64,000 nt of DNA from Halomonas sp. TA22 (lineage in GTDB: Bacteria > Pseudomonadota > Gammaproteobacteria > Pseudomonadales > Halomonadaceae). Every line of letters starts with the position of its first letter. The stretch's first letter is position 1. Below the pieces are notes generated by a model, which was not told the origin of the DNA, ran no database searches, and saw only the letters and a list, made by a program, of their open reading frames with translations. The translations under genes were made by a program, and so were the position numbers. The stretch covers positions 1,240,001 through 1,304,000 of the forward strand of contig NZ_CP053108.1 of NCBI RefSeq assembly GCF_013009075.1. The letters run 5' to 3'. This document shows, in pieces, positions 17,731 to 28,420 of this stretch.

Positions 17731-18144
17731 ATGTCGCTTCACGCCCTCGACGAGCAGCATCTCGATCACGACCTGGCGACCATCCGCATCAAGAATCTGC
17801 GCCTGCGTACCTATATCGGCATCAAGGACGACGAGATCAAAAACCGCCAGGATGTGGTGATCAACGCCACCATTCGCTATCGCGCCGAGCGCGCCGTGAC
17901 ATTCAATCATATCGACCAGGCGCTCAACTATCGCACCATCTCCAAGCATGTGATCGCCCATGTGGAGGAGAACCGCTTCCAGCTGCTCGAACGCATGACA
18001 CGTGAGGTGCTGGATATCATCATGTCCTACGAGCAGGTGCTCACCGCCCAGGTCGAGATCGACAAGCCGCATGCCCTGCGCTTTGCCGATTCGGTGTCGA
18101 TCACGCTATCCGAGACACGCATGAAGCACTCTTCGCGTCGCTAG
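17731..18144 (+). CDS. folX: Dihydroneopterin triphosphate 2'-epimerase (FolX)
   Basis: FolX epimerises dihydroneopterin triphosphate to the monapterin form, feeding tetrahydromonapterin, a cofactor used by phenylalanine hydroxylase in some gammaproteobacteria. The 137-residue sequence reads [52 protein letters not shown] and [19 protein letters not shown]. The [10 protein letters not shown] and DALNYRT-like blocks are typical of FolX more than of the aldolase FolB. It starts at ATG 17731 after AGGAGA and is clearly in one transcript with folE. Confidence 0.88.
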   Translation: MSLHALDEQHLDHDLATIRIKNLRLRTYIGIKDDEIKNRQDVVINATIRYRAERAVTFNHIDQALNYRTISKHVIAHVEENRFQLLERMTREVLDIIMSYEQVLTAQVEIDKPHALRFADSVSITLSETRMKHSSRR

Positions 18145-18217
18145 GGAGCGATTCGAGTTGGTGTCCGCTGCGTTGTCGGCTTAGCATGGAGCTTGAGCCG
18201 AGCGACGGAGTATCGAA

Positions 18218-18490
18218 TTGTCAGACCCGCAACCATCCTCGCCTCGCCGGCGCTACGCCGGCATGGCCATCATCGCCATCGTCACCGCACTCATCTCGCT
18301 GTTCTTCGAGGGCCGAGTCGCGCCGTTGAACATTGCCGCGGCGCTATTTGCGCTGCTTGGGCTGCGTCAGATCCGGCGCGACCCGCTACGCTATCAGGGA
18401 CGAGTCTTCTGCTGGGCGGCGATCGCCCTGGCGATGGTTCTGGCAACCCTGGCGGCGCTGGTCGAGCCCTCTATCGCAACAGCCCCATAG
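18218..18490 (+). CDS. Small membrane protein, unknown function
   Basis: A 90-residue protein starting at TTG 18218 with GGAG upstream. A basic N-terminus (SPRRRYAG) precedes three hydrophobic stretches: GMAIIAIVTALISLFF, PLNIAAALFALLGLRQ and FCWAAIALAMVLATLAALV. No motif or family is recognised. It lies between folX and the aldehyde dehydrogenase on the same strand and could be co-transcribed with either. Confidence 0.55.
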   Translation: MSDPQPSSPRRRYAGMAIIAIVTALISLFFEGRVAPLNIAAALFALLGLRQIRRDPLRYQGRVFCWAAIALAMVLATLAALVEPSIATAP

Positions 18491-18565
18491 CATAGCCACG
18501 CCGTGCACGAGGCGACGGCGTAATCTCAGGCGGCAAGAGGCCGCCAAGAGGAGAAGGAGAGCAAC

Positions 18566-20023
18566 ATGGAATCCCTGCAAGAAAGTCCACTGTTCCGTCC
18601 CTTTGCCTATATCGATGGCAGCTGGGTCGCCGCCGACAGTGGCGAGCAGATCGATGTCGTCAATCCAGCCAATGGGGAGCTGATTGGCCGCGTGCCGCGT
18701 CTTGGCCGGGCCGAAACGGAGCGCGCGATTGCCGCCGCCGAGGCGGCCTTCCCGGCCTGGCGTGCGCTGACCGCCATGGAGCGCGCCGATATCCTGATGA
18801 AGTGGCATGACTTGATGCATGAGCATCAGCAGGAGCTGGCCGCCATCATGACCCTGGAGCAGGGTAAGCCGCTCAAGGAGGCCGCGGGGGAGATCGCCTA
18901 TGCGGCGAGCTTCCTGCGCTGGTTCGCCGAGGAGGCGAGGCGCATCTACGGCGAGACGATTCCGCCGGCCAATGCCAACCAGCGTATCGTGGTCACCAAG
19001 CAGCCGGTCGGCGTGGTCGGGGCGATCACGCCCTGGAACTTCCCTGCCGCGATGATGACCCGCAAGGCGGGGGCGGCATTGGCGGCAGGCTGTCCGATCG
19101 TCGTCAAGCCGGCAAGCCAGACACCGTTCTCGGCTACGGCACTGGCGCTGCTGGCAGAGCGCGCCGGCGTGCCACGTGGCGTATTCAACGTGGTACCGGG
19201 GCGGGCCAGCGAAATCGCCGATGCGATGACCGAATCGCCCATCGTGCGCAAGATCACCTTCACCGGCTCCACCGAGGTGGGGCGCAGCCTGATGGCCAAG
19301 GCGTCGCAGCATATCCAGAAGATATCGCTGGAGCTTGGCGGCAATGCTCCCTTCATCGTCTTCGCGGATGCCGATCTCGATGCTGCCGTCGAGGGGGCCA
19401 TGGCCGCCAAGTTCCGCAACGCTGGCCAGACCTGCGTCTGCACCAACCGCTTCTTGGTCGAGTCGAGTGTGATCAATGCCTTCTGCGAGAAGCTTGCGGT
19501 GGCAATGAATCGCGAGCTGAACGTGGGCGACGGAACCCAGGAGGGGGTCAATATCGGCCCGCTGATCGACCATGACGGCGTCGAGAAGGTCAGCAGTCAC
19601 GTACGCGATGCGGTCGATCATGGCGCCGAATTGCTGCTGGGGGGGCATCCGCATCCGCTGGGCGGCAACTTCTTCACCCCGACGCTGATCAGCGGGGCGA
19701 CAGCGCAGATGAAGGTCGCCCATGAAGAGACCTTCGGCCCCCTGGCGGCAGTATTCCCCTTCGAGGATGAAGAGGATGCCGTCGCCATGGCCAACGATAC
19801 CGAGTTCGGCCTGGCCGCCTACTTCTACTCTCGCGATCTGTCGCGGGTTTGGCGTGTCGCGGAAGCGCTGGAATATGGCATGGTAGGGATCAATACCGGC
19901 CTGATCTCCAACGCCAGCGCGCCCTTCGGGGGCGTCAAGGCCTCGGGACTGGGCCGCGAGGGGGGGCATCAGGGATTGGAGGAATTTCTCGAGACCAAGT
20001 ATCTGTGTATCGACCTGGGCTAG
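18566..20023 (+). CDS. gabD: NAD(P)-dependent succinate-semialdehyde dehydrogenase (GabD type)
   Basis: Oxidises succinate semialdehyde to succinate at the end of GABA degradation. The 485-residue protein has the aldehyde dehydrogenase signatures [21 protein letters not shown], the cofactor-binding FTGSTEVG, the catalytic glutamate in [12 protein letters not shown] (about 256) and the nucleophile in [11 protein letters not shown] (about Cys290). The residues around the active site and the ending [20 protein letters not shown] are those of the GabD subfamily, though other semialdehyde substrates cannot be excluded. An AGGAGAAGGAG run precedes the ATG. No gabT or gabP neighbour is seen. Confidence 0.88.
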   Translation: MESLQESPLFRPFAYIDGSWVAADSGEQIDVVNPANGELIGRVPRLGRAETERAIAAAEAAFPAWRALTAMERADILMKWHDLMHEHQQELAAIMTLEQGKPLKEAAGEIAYAASFLRWFAEEARRIYGETIPPANANQRIVVTKQPVGVVGAITPWNFPAAMMTRKAGAALAAGCPIVVKPASQTPFSATALALLAERAGVPRGVFNVVPGRASEIADAMTESPIVRKITFTGSTEVGRSLMAKASQHIQKISLELGGNAPFIVFADADLDAAVEGAMAAKFRNAGQTCVCTNRFLVESSVINAFCEKLAVAMNRELNVGDGTQEGVNIGPLIDHDGVEKVSSHVRDAVDHGAELLLGGHPHPLGGNFFTPTLISGATAQMKVAHEETFGPLAAVFPFEDEEDAVAMANDTEFGLAAYFYSRDLSRVWRVAEALEYGMVGINTGLISNASAPFGGVKASGLGREGGHQGLEEFLETKYLCIDLG

Positions 20024-20031
20024 CCCAGGTC
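20012..20031. terminator. 20-bp palindrome containing the gabD stop codon
   Basis: GACCTGGGCTAGCCCAGGTC is a perfect dyad with the TAG stop at its centre, between convergent gabD and purH. Without a T-run it may mark mRNA ends or act as a Rho pause. Confidence 0.45.
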
Positions 20032-20044
20032 GCGTTGGAATGGC

Positions 20045-21640
20045 TCAGTGCCGGAAGTGGCGCATGCCAGTAAACAGCATGGCGATGCCCGCCTCGTTGG
20101 CAGCATCGATCACCTCCTGGTCGCGCATGGAGCCGCCGGGCTGGATCACTGCGGTGATGCCGGCCGCGGCGGCGGCGTCGATGCCGTCGCGGAACGGAAA
20201 GAAGGCGTCCGAGGCCATCACTGAACCTGGTACCGCCAGGCCCTCGTCGGCGGCCTTGATGCCGGCGATCTTCGCCGAGTAGACGCGGCTCATCTGACCC
20301 GCGCCCACGCCGACGGTCTGGCCATGCTTGGCATAGACGATGGCGTTGGACTTGACGTACTTGGCGACCTTCCAGGCGAATGCCAGGTCGCGCATCTCCT
20401 GCTCGGTGGGCACGCGCTCGCTGATCACGGTGAGCTCGTCGCGCCCGACCATGCCCAGATCGCGCTCCTGCACCAGTAACCCGCCGGTGACACGCTTGAA
20501 GTCGTGGGCGTGCTCGCGCTTGCCCGGCCAGTGGCCGCCGACATCGAGCAGTCGCACGTTCTGCTTTTCGGCGACGATTGCCCGTGCATCGCTGCTGACG
20601 CCCGGGGCGATGATCACTTCGACGAACTGCCGATCGACGATGGCGCGGGCGGTCTCGGCATCGAGCGGTGCGTTGAAGGCGATGATGCCTCCGAAGGCGC
20701 TGGTGGGGTCGGTGGCAAAGGCCTTGTCGTAGGCCGCAAGCGGGGTGTCGCCCACCGCCACGCCGCAGGGGTTGGCGTGCTTGACGATCACGCAGGCGGT
20801 ATCGCTGAAGCTCTTGACGCACTCGAAGGCGGCGTCGGTATCGGCCACGTTGTTGAACGACAATGGCTTGCCCTGCACCTGCACGGCGGTGGCCACGCTC
20901 GGCTCCTGGGTATCGGCCTCGACATAGAAGGCCGCGCTCTGGTGCGGATTCTCGCCGTAGCGCATTGCCTGCTTCTTGTGCAGCTGCAGGTTGTAGGTAC
21001 GCGGAAAGCCATCCTCGCCCCCTTCCACGCGGCTTCCCAGATAGTCGGCAATGGCGCTGTCATAGCCCGCGGTGTGCTCGAAGGCCTTCACCGCCAGGTC
21101 GAAGCGGGTGGCATGGCTGACGGCACCGCCCTGGGTAGTCATCTCCTCCAGCACCCGGGCGTAATCGTCGTCATCGACGACGATGGTAGTGTGCGCATGA
21201 TTCTTGGCGCAGGCGCGCACCATGGTCGGGCCGCCGATATCGATGTTCTCGATGGCATCCTCAAGGGTGCAACCGGGCTTGGTGATGGTTTCGGCGAAGG
21301 GGTAGAGGTTGACCACCACCATGTCGATTGGCGCGATGTCATGCTCCGCCATTACCGCGTCGTCCTGCCCGCGGCGCCCGAGAATGCCGCCATGGATCTT
21401 GGGGTGCAGGGTCTTGACTCGGCCATCCATGATCTCGGGAAAGCCGGTGTGCTCGGAGACTTCGGTGACGGCGATGCCGCTCTCTTGAAGCAGGCGGAAG
21501 GTACCGCCGGTGGAGAGCAGCTCGACGCCATGCTCGCTGAGTCCGCGGGCGAAGTCGACGATGCCGCGCTTGTTGGAGGCGCTGATCAGGGCGCGACGAA
21601 CCGCACGTTCGGTGGCGGGGGAGGAGGTTGTATGGGCCAT
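20045..21640 (-). CDS. purH: Bifunctional AICAR transformylase / IMP cyclohydrolase
   Basis: Catalyses the last two steps of IMP synthesis. The 531-residue product has the N-terminal MGS-like cyclohydrolase domain ([47 protein letters not shown]) and the C-terminal transformylase with the [11 protein letters not shown] motif and the ending [19 protein letters not shown]. The start is ATG 21640 ([16 protein letters not shown]); the frame is open further upstream but that part overlaps fis and is not PurH-like. fis lies 82 bases upstream on the same strand. Confidence 0.96.
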   Translation of the reverse strand: MAHTTSSPATERAVRRALISASNKRGIVDFARGLSEHGVELLSTGGTFRLLQESGIAVTEVSEHTGFPEIMDGRVKTLHPKIHGGILGRRGQDDAVMAEHDIAPIDMVVVNLYPFAETITKPGCTLEDAIENIDIGGPTMVRACAKNHAHTTIVVDDDDYARVLEEMTTQGGAVSHATRFDLAVKAFEHTAGYDSAIADYLGSRVEGGEDGFPRTYNLQLHKKQAMRYGENPHQSAAFYVEADTQEPSVATAVQVQGKPLSFNNVADTDAAFECVKSFSDTACVIVKHANPCGVAVGDTPLAAYDKAFATDPTSAFGGIIAFNAPLDAETARAIVDRQFVEVIIAPGVSSDARAIVAEKQNVRLLDVGGHWPGKREHAHDFKRVTGGLLVQERDLGMVGRDELTVISERVPTEQEMRDLAFAWKVAKYVKSNAIVYAKHGQTVGVGAGQMSRVYSAKIAGIKAADEGLAVPGSVMASDAFFPFRDGIDAAAAAGITAVIQPGGSMRDQEVIDAANEAGIAMLFTGMRHFRH

Positions 21641-21687
21641 GGAATGGACTCTCGATAGATGACGGAAGCGATGTTCAGGTGAAACGC

Positions 21688-21713
21688 CGAGGGAGCCGCA
21701 AGCGGCTCCCTCG
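21688..21713 (-). terminator. Hairpin downstream of fis
   Basis: CGAGGGAGCCGC and its exact complement are separated by two bases, between fis and purH. A TTT follows on the minus strand; moderate support as a terminator or attenuation structure that separates fis from purH. Confidence 0.55.
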
Positions 21714-21722
21714 TTCAATGCA

Positions 21723-22067
21723 TCACAGCAGATCGTACTGCTTGAGCTTCTTGCGTAGCGTGCCGCGATTGAGGCCGAGCATGTCGGCGGCCCGCGTCTG
21801 GTTGCCGGCCACGTGCTGCATGACGCTTGCCAGCAGCGGCGCCTCGACCTCGGCCATGACCATGGCATGGAGATCGCTGACCGATTCGCCATCGAGGTGC
21901 GAGAAGTAGCGGCGCATGGCGACCTCGACCGCCTCTCTGAGCGGGCGCTCCTGATAGTCGACGCTCGATGGCGCGCCCGTCGTCAAGGGGGGCGACGTGT
22001 CGAGGTTGAGGGGTTCCTGGCCGTTGGCTGGAAGATGTCCTGGGGGTGTGGCTTGCCTGCTGGTCAT
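21723..22067 (-). CDS. fis: Nucleoid-associated DNA-binding protein Fis
   Basis: Fis bends DNA and controls rRNA, tRNA and growth-phase genes. The 114-residue protein has the regulatory helices [20 protein letters not shown] and the C-terminal helix-turn-helix [20 protein letters not shown]. The N-terminal about 35 residues are longer and Pro-rich compared with E. coli Fis (98 residues). The start overlaps the dusB stop (ATGA), reproducing the classical dusB-fis operon. Confidence 0.95.
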   Translation of the reverse strand: MTSRQATPPGHLPANGQEPLNLDTSPPLTTGAPSSVDYQERPLREAVEVAMRRYFSHLDGESVSDLHAMVMAEVEAPLLASVMQHVAGNQTRAADMLGLNRGTLRKKLKQYDLL

Positions 22068-23110
22068 GCTGCACTGATTCCATCGGTCATCGTCGCCCCG
22101 GCCTGCTGCCGGTCATGACGAAACAGTTCATCCACGAAAAGGCGTTGTGCCTGGGGAGTCTCCAGGCCATTGAAACGGGCGCGCAGTGCCTTGGCTGTAA
22201 CGGCGCAGGGCTCCTGACCGTCGAGATACCAGCCGAGGTGCTTGCGAGCGATTCTCACGCCCATCGGGTCGCCGTAGAATTCATGCAGATTGTGAAGGTG
22301 CCTCTGCATGACATGGTGCCGCTCGCTGGCCGTTGGCGCGGGCCGGCGTCGTCCATGACGCAAGTAGTGGTCGATCTCGCGAAAGATCCAAGGGTTACCC
22401 TGGGCGCCTCGGCCGACCATCACCGCATCCGCACCAGTATAGTCGAGGACTGCGGCGGCTTTCTCGGGAGATTCGATATCACCGTTGGCGAACACCGGAA
22501 TCGACACGGCGCTCTTGATCGCTGCGATGGTGTCATACTCGGCTTGTCCAGTGTAGCGCTGTTCACGCGTTCTGCCATGCACCGCCAGCGCCTGGATGCC
22601 AAACGACTCGGCGAGCCGCGCCACGCGCACGCCATTATTGCTGTCGGCGCACCAGCCAGTGCGAATCTTCAGGGTGACGGGGATCTCGACTGCGCCTACC
22701 ACCGCTTCTAGAATCTCGGCGATCAGCCCCTCGTCGCGCAACAGCGCGGAGCCGGCCGCCTTGTTGCACACCTTCTTGGCCGGGCAGCCCATGTTGATGT
22801 CGATGATCTCGGCGCCATGGGCGGCATTGAGCCGTGCCGCCTCGGCCAGCATCGCGGCATCGCCCCCGGCGATCTGCACGCTGCGCGGGCCAGGCTCGCC
22901 GCGGTGATCCATGCGCAAGCGAGATTTCCTGGTGTGCCACAGGCTGGGGTCGGAGGTGACCATCTCGCCCACCACCAGGCCGGCGCCCAGCTCACGACAG
23001 AGCTGGCGGAACGGCCGATCGGTGACGCCGGCCATCGGTGCCAGAATCACCCGATTGGGAAGGCGGTGATGACCGATCATGGGGAGCGGCCGTGGGTCTT
23101 GGTTGGACAT
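22064..23110 (-). CDS. dusB: tRNA-dihydrouridine synthase B
   Basis: FMN-dependent enzyme reducing uridine in the tRNA D-loop. The 348-residue product shows the flavin barrel start [20 protein letters not shown], the catalytic cysteine segment [19 protein letters not shown] (about residues 103-121), the KIRTGW strand, [13 protein letters not shown], and the phosphate-binding [21 protein letters not shown] start at ATG 23110 ([13 protein letters not shown]); an upstream ATG at 23164 adds 18 residues without family support. It is coupled to fis. Confidence 0.94.
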   Translation of the reverse strand: MSNQDPRPLPMIGHHRLPNRVILAPMAGVTDRPFRQLCRELGAGLVVGEMVTSDPSLWHTRKSRLRMDHRGEPGPRSVQIAGGDAAMLAEAARLNAAHGAEIIDINMGCPAKKVCNKAAGSALLRDEGLIAEILEAVVGAVEIPVTLKIRTGWCADSNNGVRVARLAESFGIQALAVHGRTREQRYTGQAEYDTIAAIKSAVSIPVFANGDIESPEKAAAVLDYTGADAVMVGRGAQGNPWIFREIDHYLRHGRRRPAPTASERHHVMQRHLHNLHEFYGDPMGVRIARKHLGWYLDGQEPCAVTAKALRARFNGLETPQAQRLFVDELFRHDRQQAGATMTDGISAA

Positions 23111-23206
23111 CGTCGCGAGTGCGCTGCCTGGTTGCTGGAGATCAGGGGGGCATATGATACTCATCGCGCTCCCCGGCGTGAAGCGGTTGGGGGCGCTTGG
23201 CTCGAC

Positions 23207-24133
23207 TTAGTGACGCCGCGTGCCCGCCAGGCGCACCCAGCCGTCGCGCTCCTCGGGCTCCTCCATGATCAGCCCCTGGTCGCGGTAGGCGTCGATCACC
23301 TCGTTGGCCTGGTGGGCGAGTATGCCCGACAGTGCCAGGCGGCCACCGGCAGCGACGTGGCCTGCGATGGTCGGCGCCAGCTCGACCAGGGGGCCGGCCA
23401 GGATATTTGCGATTACCACCGGGAAGCGGCCAGCGCCTTGTGGCGTGGCCTCGAGCTGTTCGGGGTAACAAAGCGTCAGGCGCGCGTGTTCGATGCCATT
23501 GCGCTCGGCATTGTCACGGCTCGCCTGCAGCGCCTGGGGATCGATGTCGGTGCCGGTCGCCTCGCCAGCGCCCAGCTTCAGGGCAGCGATGGCGAGAATG
23601 CCCGAGCCGCAACCCACATCGAGGACGCGCCGCTTCTCGAGCTCGCCGGCCACCGCCAGTGAGTCGAGCCACTCCAGGCACAGCGCCGTGGTGGGGTGGG
23701 TGCCGGTGCCGAAAGCAAGGCCCGGATCGAGCAGCAGATTGACGGCATCGGGGTCCGGGGCGTCGAACCAGCTGGGCACGATCCACAGGCGCTGGCCCAT
23801 GCGTAGCGGTTCGAAGCCATCCATCCACTCGCGCTCCCAGTCGCGGTCGGCGAGCAGTTCGAATTCGATGCTCGGGCAGGGCTCGTCGGGAAGCTGCACG
23901 GCCCAGCCCTGGCGCACCCGCTCTAGCATGGCATCGATGCCCTCCAGGTCGTCATAGAGCCCGGTCAGTACGGTTTCGTTCCAGAGCGGGGTGGTGCCGC
24001 GATCGGGTTCGAATACCGGGTTGTCGTGGGCATCCTGCAGGGTGATGGCGCTGGCGCCCTCTTCGAGCAGTAGCTCCTCGAGCAGTTCGGCGCGGTCCGG
24101 CGAGGTGTGGGCCTTGAGTTGCAGCCAGGGCAT
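23207..24133 (-). CDS. prmA: Ribosomal protein L11 methyltransferase
   Basis: PrmA trimethylates ribosomal protein L11. The 308-residue protein has the N-terminal L11-recognition domain (MPWLQLKAHTSPDRAELLEE), the hinge motif DPGLAFGTGTHPTTALCLEW, and the SAM-binding DVGCGSGILAIAALKLGA (about 170), followed by NILAGPLVELAP, the NxxA-type motif of the family. It lies between dusB and accC on the same strand, with a hairpin separating it from accC. Confidence 0.95.
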   Translation of the reverse strand: MPWLQLKAHTSPDRAELLEELLLEEGASAITLQDAHDNPVFEPDRGTTPLWNETVLTGLYDDLEGIDAMLERVRQGWAVQLPDEPCPSIEFELLADRDWEREWMDGFEPLRMGQRLWIVPSWFDAPDPDAVNLLLDPGLAFGTGTHPTTALCLEWLDSLAVAGELEKRRVLDVGCGSGILAIAALKLGAGEATGTDIDPQALQASRDNAERNGIEHARLTLCYPEQLEATPQGAGRFPVVIANILAGPLVELAPTIAGHVAAGGRLALSGILAHQANEVIDAYRDQGLIMEEPEERDGWVRLAGTRRH

Positions 24134-24171
24134 GTGAGGACTCCGAATCGGGATGGAGAAGGGTAACGAAG

Positions 24172-24197
24172 CGGGGCGGCCGCTTGCGGCCGCCCCG
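24172..24197 (-). terminator. Hairpin downstream of accC
   Basis: CGGGGCGGCCGC and its perfect complement around TT, between accC and prmA. No clear T-run, so a partial terminator or mRNA-stabilising stem. Confidence 0.6.
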
Positions 24198-24225
24198 ATA
24201 GGCTCAATATAGTGTCACGGCACCG

Positions 24226-25569
24226 CTACAGCCCGAGCGTCTTTTCCAGATAGTGGATGTTCACGCCACCCTGCTGGAAGTTCACGTCGCGCACCAGATC
24301 CTTCTGCAGGTCGATGTTGCTCTTGATGCCCTCCACCAGCAGCTCGTCCAAGGCGATGCGCATGCGCGTCAGCGCGATTTCGCGATCGGCGCCCCAAGTG
24401 ATCAGCTTGCCGATCAGCGAGTCGTAGTGGGGCGGCACGGTGTAGCCGGTATACATGTGGGAATCCATGCGTACCCCCAGCCCGCCCGGGGCGTGAAAGA
24501 GCGTCACCTTGCCCGGCGAGGGCATGAAGGTGCGAGCATCCTCGGCATTGATGCGGCACTCGAAGGCGTGGCCAAGCAGCTTCACGTCCTCCTGGCGGAT
24601 CGACAGCGGTTGACCCGAGGCGATGAGCAGTTGCTCCTTGACGATGTCCACGCCGGTGACCATCTCGGTGACCGGATGCTCGACCTGGACGCGGGTGTTC
24701 ATCTCGATGAAGAAGAACTCGCCGTTCTCATAGAGGAACTCGAAGGTGCCGGCGCCGCGATAGTTGATCGCCAGGCATGCATCGGTGCACGCCTTGAGCA
24801 CCCGGGCGCGGGCCTCGGGGTCGATGTGCGGTGCCGGTGCCTCTTCGAGCACCTTCTGATGACGACGCTGCAGCGAGCAGTCGCGGTCATAGAGGTGGAT
24901 GGCGTTGCCCTGGCCGTCGGCAAGCACCTGAATCTCCACGTGGCGAGGCTGCTCCAGGAACTTCTCCATGTAGAGCGTGCCGTCGCCGAAGGCGGCGCTC
25001 GCTTCGTTGCGGGTCAGGCTGACCGAGGAGAGCAGCTGCGCTTCATTGTGCACCACCCGCATGCCACGCCCGCCACCGCCGGCAGCCGCCTTGATGATCA
25101 CCGGATAACCGATGCGCCGCGCTATGGCGAGCACCGTCTGGTCATCGTCGGGAAGCGGGCCATCCGAGCCGGGGACGGTCGGCACGCCGGCCTTCTTCAT
25201 GGCGCTGATCGCGCTGACCTTGTCACCCATCAGGCGGATGGTCTCGGCGCGCGGACCGATGAAGACGAAGCCGGAGCGCTCGACCTGCTCGGCAAAGTTG
25301 GCGTTCTCGGAGAGGAAGCCGTAGCCGGGGTGGATGGCGCTGGCATCGGTCACTTCGGCGGCGCTGATCAGCGCCGGTATGTTCAGGTAGGACTGAGCCG
25401 AGGGGGCAGGCCCGATACATACGGCTTCGTCGGCAAGACGCACGTGCATCAATTCACGGTCGGCCTTGGAGTGCACCGCCACGGTCCTGATGCCAAGCTC
25501 CTTGCAGGCACGCAGGATACGCAGGGCGATCTCGCCGCGGTTGGCGATGAGTACCTTGTCCAACATCAT
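24226..25569 (-). CDS. accC: Acetyl-CoA carboxylase, biotin carboxylase subunit
   Basis: AccC carboxylates biotin on AccB with ATP and bicarbonate for fatty acid synthesis. All catalytic elements are intact: [14 protein letters not shown] (lysine equivalent to E. coli Lys116), the glycine-rich loop [39 protein letters not shown], and [14 protein letters not shown]. This matters as a comparison for the eroded PycA-like protein at 52,419. I begin at [13 protein letters not shown]; the upstream in-frame ATG at 25581 would add four residues. It is 37 bases downstream of accB, in the usual accBC operon. Confidence 0.96.
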   Translation of the reverse strand: MMLDKVLIANRGEIALRILRACKELGIRTVAVHSKADRELMHVRLADEAVCIGPAPSAQSYLNIPALISAAEVTDASAIHPGYGFLSENANFAEQVERSGFVFIGPRAETIRLMGDKVSAISAMKKAGVPTVPGSDGPLPDDDQTVLAIARRIGYPVIIKAAAGGGGRGMRVVHNEAQLLSSVSLTRNEASAAFGDGTLYMEKFLEQPRHVEIQVLADGQGNAIHLYDRDCSLQRRHQKVLEEAPAPHIDPEARARVLKACTDACLAINYRGAGTFEFLYENGEFFFIEMNTRVQVEHPVTEMVTGVDIVKEQLLIASGQPLSIRQEDVKLLGHAFECRINAEDARTFMPSPGKVTLFHAPGGLGVRMDSHMYTGYTVPPHYDSLIGKLITWGADREIALTRMRIALDELLVEGIKSNIDLQKDLVRDVNFQQGGVNIHYLEKTLGL

Positions 25570-25606
25570 TGTTCCGCCCATCTGGAAGAGAGAAAAAGAG
25601 CCGGTA

Positions 25607-26098
25607 CTAGCTGATGATGATCATCGGCTGGTCGAATTCGACGGGTTCGCCGTCCTCGACCAGAATGGCTTCCACGATGCCATCCTTGTCGGCCTCGATC
25701 TGGTTCATCATCTTCATCGCCTCGACGATGCACACCGGGTCGCCCTTCTTGATGGCGTGGCCAACTTCGACGAATGCCTTGGCGCCCGGCGCCGGTGCGC
25801 GATAGAAAGTGCCGACCATTGGCGACGAGATGGCATGACCCAGTGGCTGTGCGGGTGCGCTGTCATCGAGCATCGAGTCCTGGCTAATGCCCGAATGAGG
25901 TGCATAGCCCTGACCCTGGGGAGCGTTATAGCCCTGGGGCATGGCAAAACCATAGCCCTGTTGCGGGGCGCTGTAGAAGGCCGTGCCGTTGGGATGACGG
26001 CTGATGCGTACCGACTCTTCGCCCTCCTGGATTTCGATTTCGCTGATATTGGATTCTTCGAGGAGCTCGATCAGCTTCTTGACCTTGCGGATATCCAT
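25607..26098 (-). CDS. accB: Acetyl-CoA carboxylase biotin carboxyl carrier protein
   Basis: Carries biotin between AccC and the carboxyltransferase. The 163-residue protein has the N-terminal helix [20 protein letters not shown], a flexible middle rich in Gly, Tyr, Gln and Pro (about residues 45-85) and the biotinyl domain with the modified lysine in [16 protein letters not shown]. The [16 protein letters not shown] ending is standard. A 218-base leader upstream (to dsbD) has no gene and probably holds the operon promoter, where accBC is often autoregulated. Confidence 0.96.
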   Translation of the reverse strand: MDIRKVKKLIELLEESNISEIEIQEGEESVRISRHPNGTAFYSAPQQGYGFAMPQGYNAPQGQGYAPHSGISQDSMLDDSAPAQPLGHAISSPMVGTFYRAPAPGAKAFVEVGHAIKKGDPVCIVEAMKMMNQIEADKDGIVEAILVEDGEPVEFDQPMIIIS

Positions 26099-26316
26099 GA
26101 GTCTGTCTCGATCGGATGTGATAACGATGGCGTCTGGTCATGCCAGGCCGACAGCGCTGGCGCTGTCAACCTGAACGAATTTTGTCTAGATCGCGGCATG
26201 ATCCCGTACTTTGCCGCTAATAGCGCTCTTTAGATGCGCTAATGGCGGAGTGTGACGAAAAAAGGCGGTGTTGTCCAGTTGCGCCCAGGGATGGAAGCAA
26301 GGCGATGCAGGGGAAG

Positions 26317-28182
26317 TCAGGAGGCCACGGGCACGGGAGAACGGCTGCCGATCCAGTCGAGTAATTGCTCGAGATGGTGAGCGAAGGCTTGGCGGCCGAC
26401 CTCGCCCTGGATGCGTGCCTCGCGGATCTCTTCGCCATCAACGAAGAAGAGCAGGCTTGGTGGGCCGAACAGACCATAGCGATCGAGCAGGGCTCGGCTC
26501 GCCTCGCTGCTGTCGGTCACGTCGACCTGAATGCGCCGAAAGGTGGAGAGCGGGCCCGCCACGTCGGGTGCGGGAAACACGTTGCGCTCCATCTGCTTGC
26601 AGGAGATGCACCAGTCGGCGGTGAAGTCGACGAATGCCGGCTGTCCCCGTTCGGCGGCGAGCTCGAGCTCGGCATCGAGCTCCTCGAGCCGCGTGACGAT
26701 AGTGGCAGGACGGATATCGATACCCTGCGCGACATCCGCCGTTGACAGCGTTGCTGCCAGTGGTCTCAGAGGATCGTGGGCGCCACGTGCCGCGCCGATT
26801 ACCAGCGCAATGCCCCATACCAGCAGCAGAATGCCGGCACTCTGGCGCAGCTGCGGCCAGCCGGCCGGGGTATTGAACTGCACGGCACCCAGGGTAATGG
26901 CCGTGCCGATGGCAAGCGCCGCCCACAGCAGCAGGGCCAGGGGGGCGGGGAGCAGTCGCTCGATCAACCATATGGCGACACCCAGCAGCAGCACGCCAAA
27001 GGCGATCTTCACACCATTCATCCAGGCACCGGTGCGTGGCAACAGGGTGGTGCCGAAGGTACCGACCAGCAGCAGCGGTATGCCCATGCCGAGGGCCAGT
27101 GCCAGCAGGGCCATGCCGCCCATCAGCGCGTCGCCGCTGGTGGAGATGAAGACCAGGGCGCCGGCAAGGGGCGCCGAGACACAGGGCGATACCACCAGAA
27201 CCGAGAGCGCCCCGGCAAGTGCCAGCCCGCCAGGTCCGCTGCGCTGGGCGCGGGCCTGCCAGGCATCGATGCGCGTGGCCAGCCCTGGGGAGAGCCGCAG
27301 GTTGAAAGCGCCGAGCATGGCGAGCGCGAAGAGCACGAACAGCACGCTGAACGCGATAAGCACCGGCGGCGATTGCAGGCGCGCCTGCAGGTTCAGGCCC
27401 GCGCCGAACAGTCCCATCAGCACACCGACGGCGGCATAGGTCAGGGCCATGCCGCCCACGTAGCTTGCGGAAAGTCCGAAGGCGCGGGCGCGGCTCGGGT
27501 TCTGACCGACGATGATCGATGAGAGAATCGGTACCATCGGCAGCACGCAGGGGGTAAAGGTGAGCCCGAGGCCGGCGAGAAAGAACAGGCCCAGTATCAG
27601 CAGCGGACTCGCCTCGCCGAGGGCGGCACTGAAGCGGCCGTCGGCGCTCAATAAAGAGGGAGCTGCCAGCTCGTTGGGGCCAGGATTGGCCGCGATTGCC
27701 ACTCCCGTTCCCTCTACAAAAGGGCCTGGCGGTGAACCCGGCATCGAGGTCAGCTCGAGGCGTTCGGGGGGGTAGCAGAGGCCAGCATCGGCACAGCCCT
27801 GGAACGTCAGGGCGAAGGTGACTTCCTCGGGAGCGTCGTTCGCCTCGATCGGTACCTCGAACACGACCCGGTCATAGAAGACCGATACCTCGCCGAAGAA
27901 CTCATCCGTATGTGGCTGGCCGGGGGGGAGCAAGGGGTCGCCTAGCATGATTGTTTCATCGAGGCTCTCCACGGCGAAGCGGTGTCGATAGAGGTAGTAC
28001 CCCTCGGCATTCTCGAAACCGACATAGAGGGTATCGTCGTCATGCCAGGTGCTGGCCTGGAAGGCTTCGTGGACGCGAAGGAAGTCGCTGCCGTTGGACT
28101 GGCCCGAATTGAACCACTGCGCCTGAAGCGCAGTCGGGGCGAGCAGTAGGCTGAAAGCGAGCAGGACAAGCCGGAAAATCAA
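26317..28182 (-). CDS. dsbD: Thiol:disulfide interchange protein DsbD
   Basis: DsbD moves electrons from cytoplasmic thioredoxin across the inner membrane to periplasmic reductases such as DsbC and cytochrome c maturation proteins. The 621-residue protein has a signal peptide (MIFRLVLLAFSLLLAPTALQ), an N-terminal immunoglobulin-like domain with the Cys pair in CADAGLCYPPERL, eight or so membrane helices with the paired cysteines FTPCVLPMVPIL and VSPCVSAPL, and a C-terminal thioredoxin domain with WCISCKQMERNVF. Complete and normal in length. It is divergent from the DUF2333 gene. Confidence 0.95.
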   Translation of the reverse strand: MIFRLVLLAFSLLLAPTALQAQWFNSGQSNGSDFLRVHEAFQASTWHDDDTLYVGFENAEGYYLYRHRFAVESLDETIMLGDPLLPPGQPHTDEFFGEVSVFYDRVVFEVPIEANDAPEEVTFALTFQGCADAGLCYPPERLELTSMPGSPPGPFVEGTGVAIAANPGPNELAAPSLLSADGRFSAALGEASPLLILGLFFLAGLGLTFTPCVLPMVPILSSIIVGQNPSRARAFGLSASYVGGMALTYAAVGVLMGLFGAGLNLQARLQSPPVLIAFSVLFVLFALAMLGAFNLRLSPGLATRIDAWQARAQRSGPGGLALAGALSVLVVSPCVSAPLAGALVFISTSGDALMGGMALLALALGMGIPLLLVGTFGTTLLPRTGAWMNGVKIAFGVLLLGVAIWLIERLLPAPLALLLWAALAIGTAITLGAVQFNTPAGWPQLRQSAGILLLVWGIALVIGAARGAHDPLRPLAATLSTADVAQGIDIRPATIVTRLEELDAELELAAERGQPAFVDFTADWCISCKQMERNVFPAPDVAGPLSTFRRIQVDVTDSSEASRALLDRYGLFGPPSLLFFVDGEEIREARIQGEVGRQAFAHHLEQLLDWIGSRSPVPVAS

Positions 28183-28420
28183 CGCATCTATCCTTATCAG
28201 AACGTATCGGAGGCTCAGAATTTGTCGATGGCCCAGAACGTAGCGGAAGCGGCCCGACGGCCGGGAAGGCCACTAGTGCGACCGGAGGCCGGTGCGCGAG
28301 TTCCCGGTCTCGCTCGCTTCCCTGGGTTGCATGCTAGGATAACTCATGCGCCGTTGCCGATTCATCGCCCTGCGGCCATTTGTCTTCACCCACTCTTCAC
28401 TTCTGGCAAGGAATCTCGAC

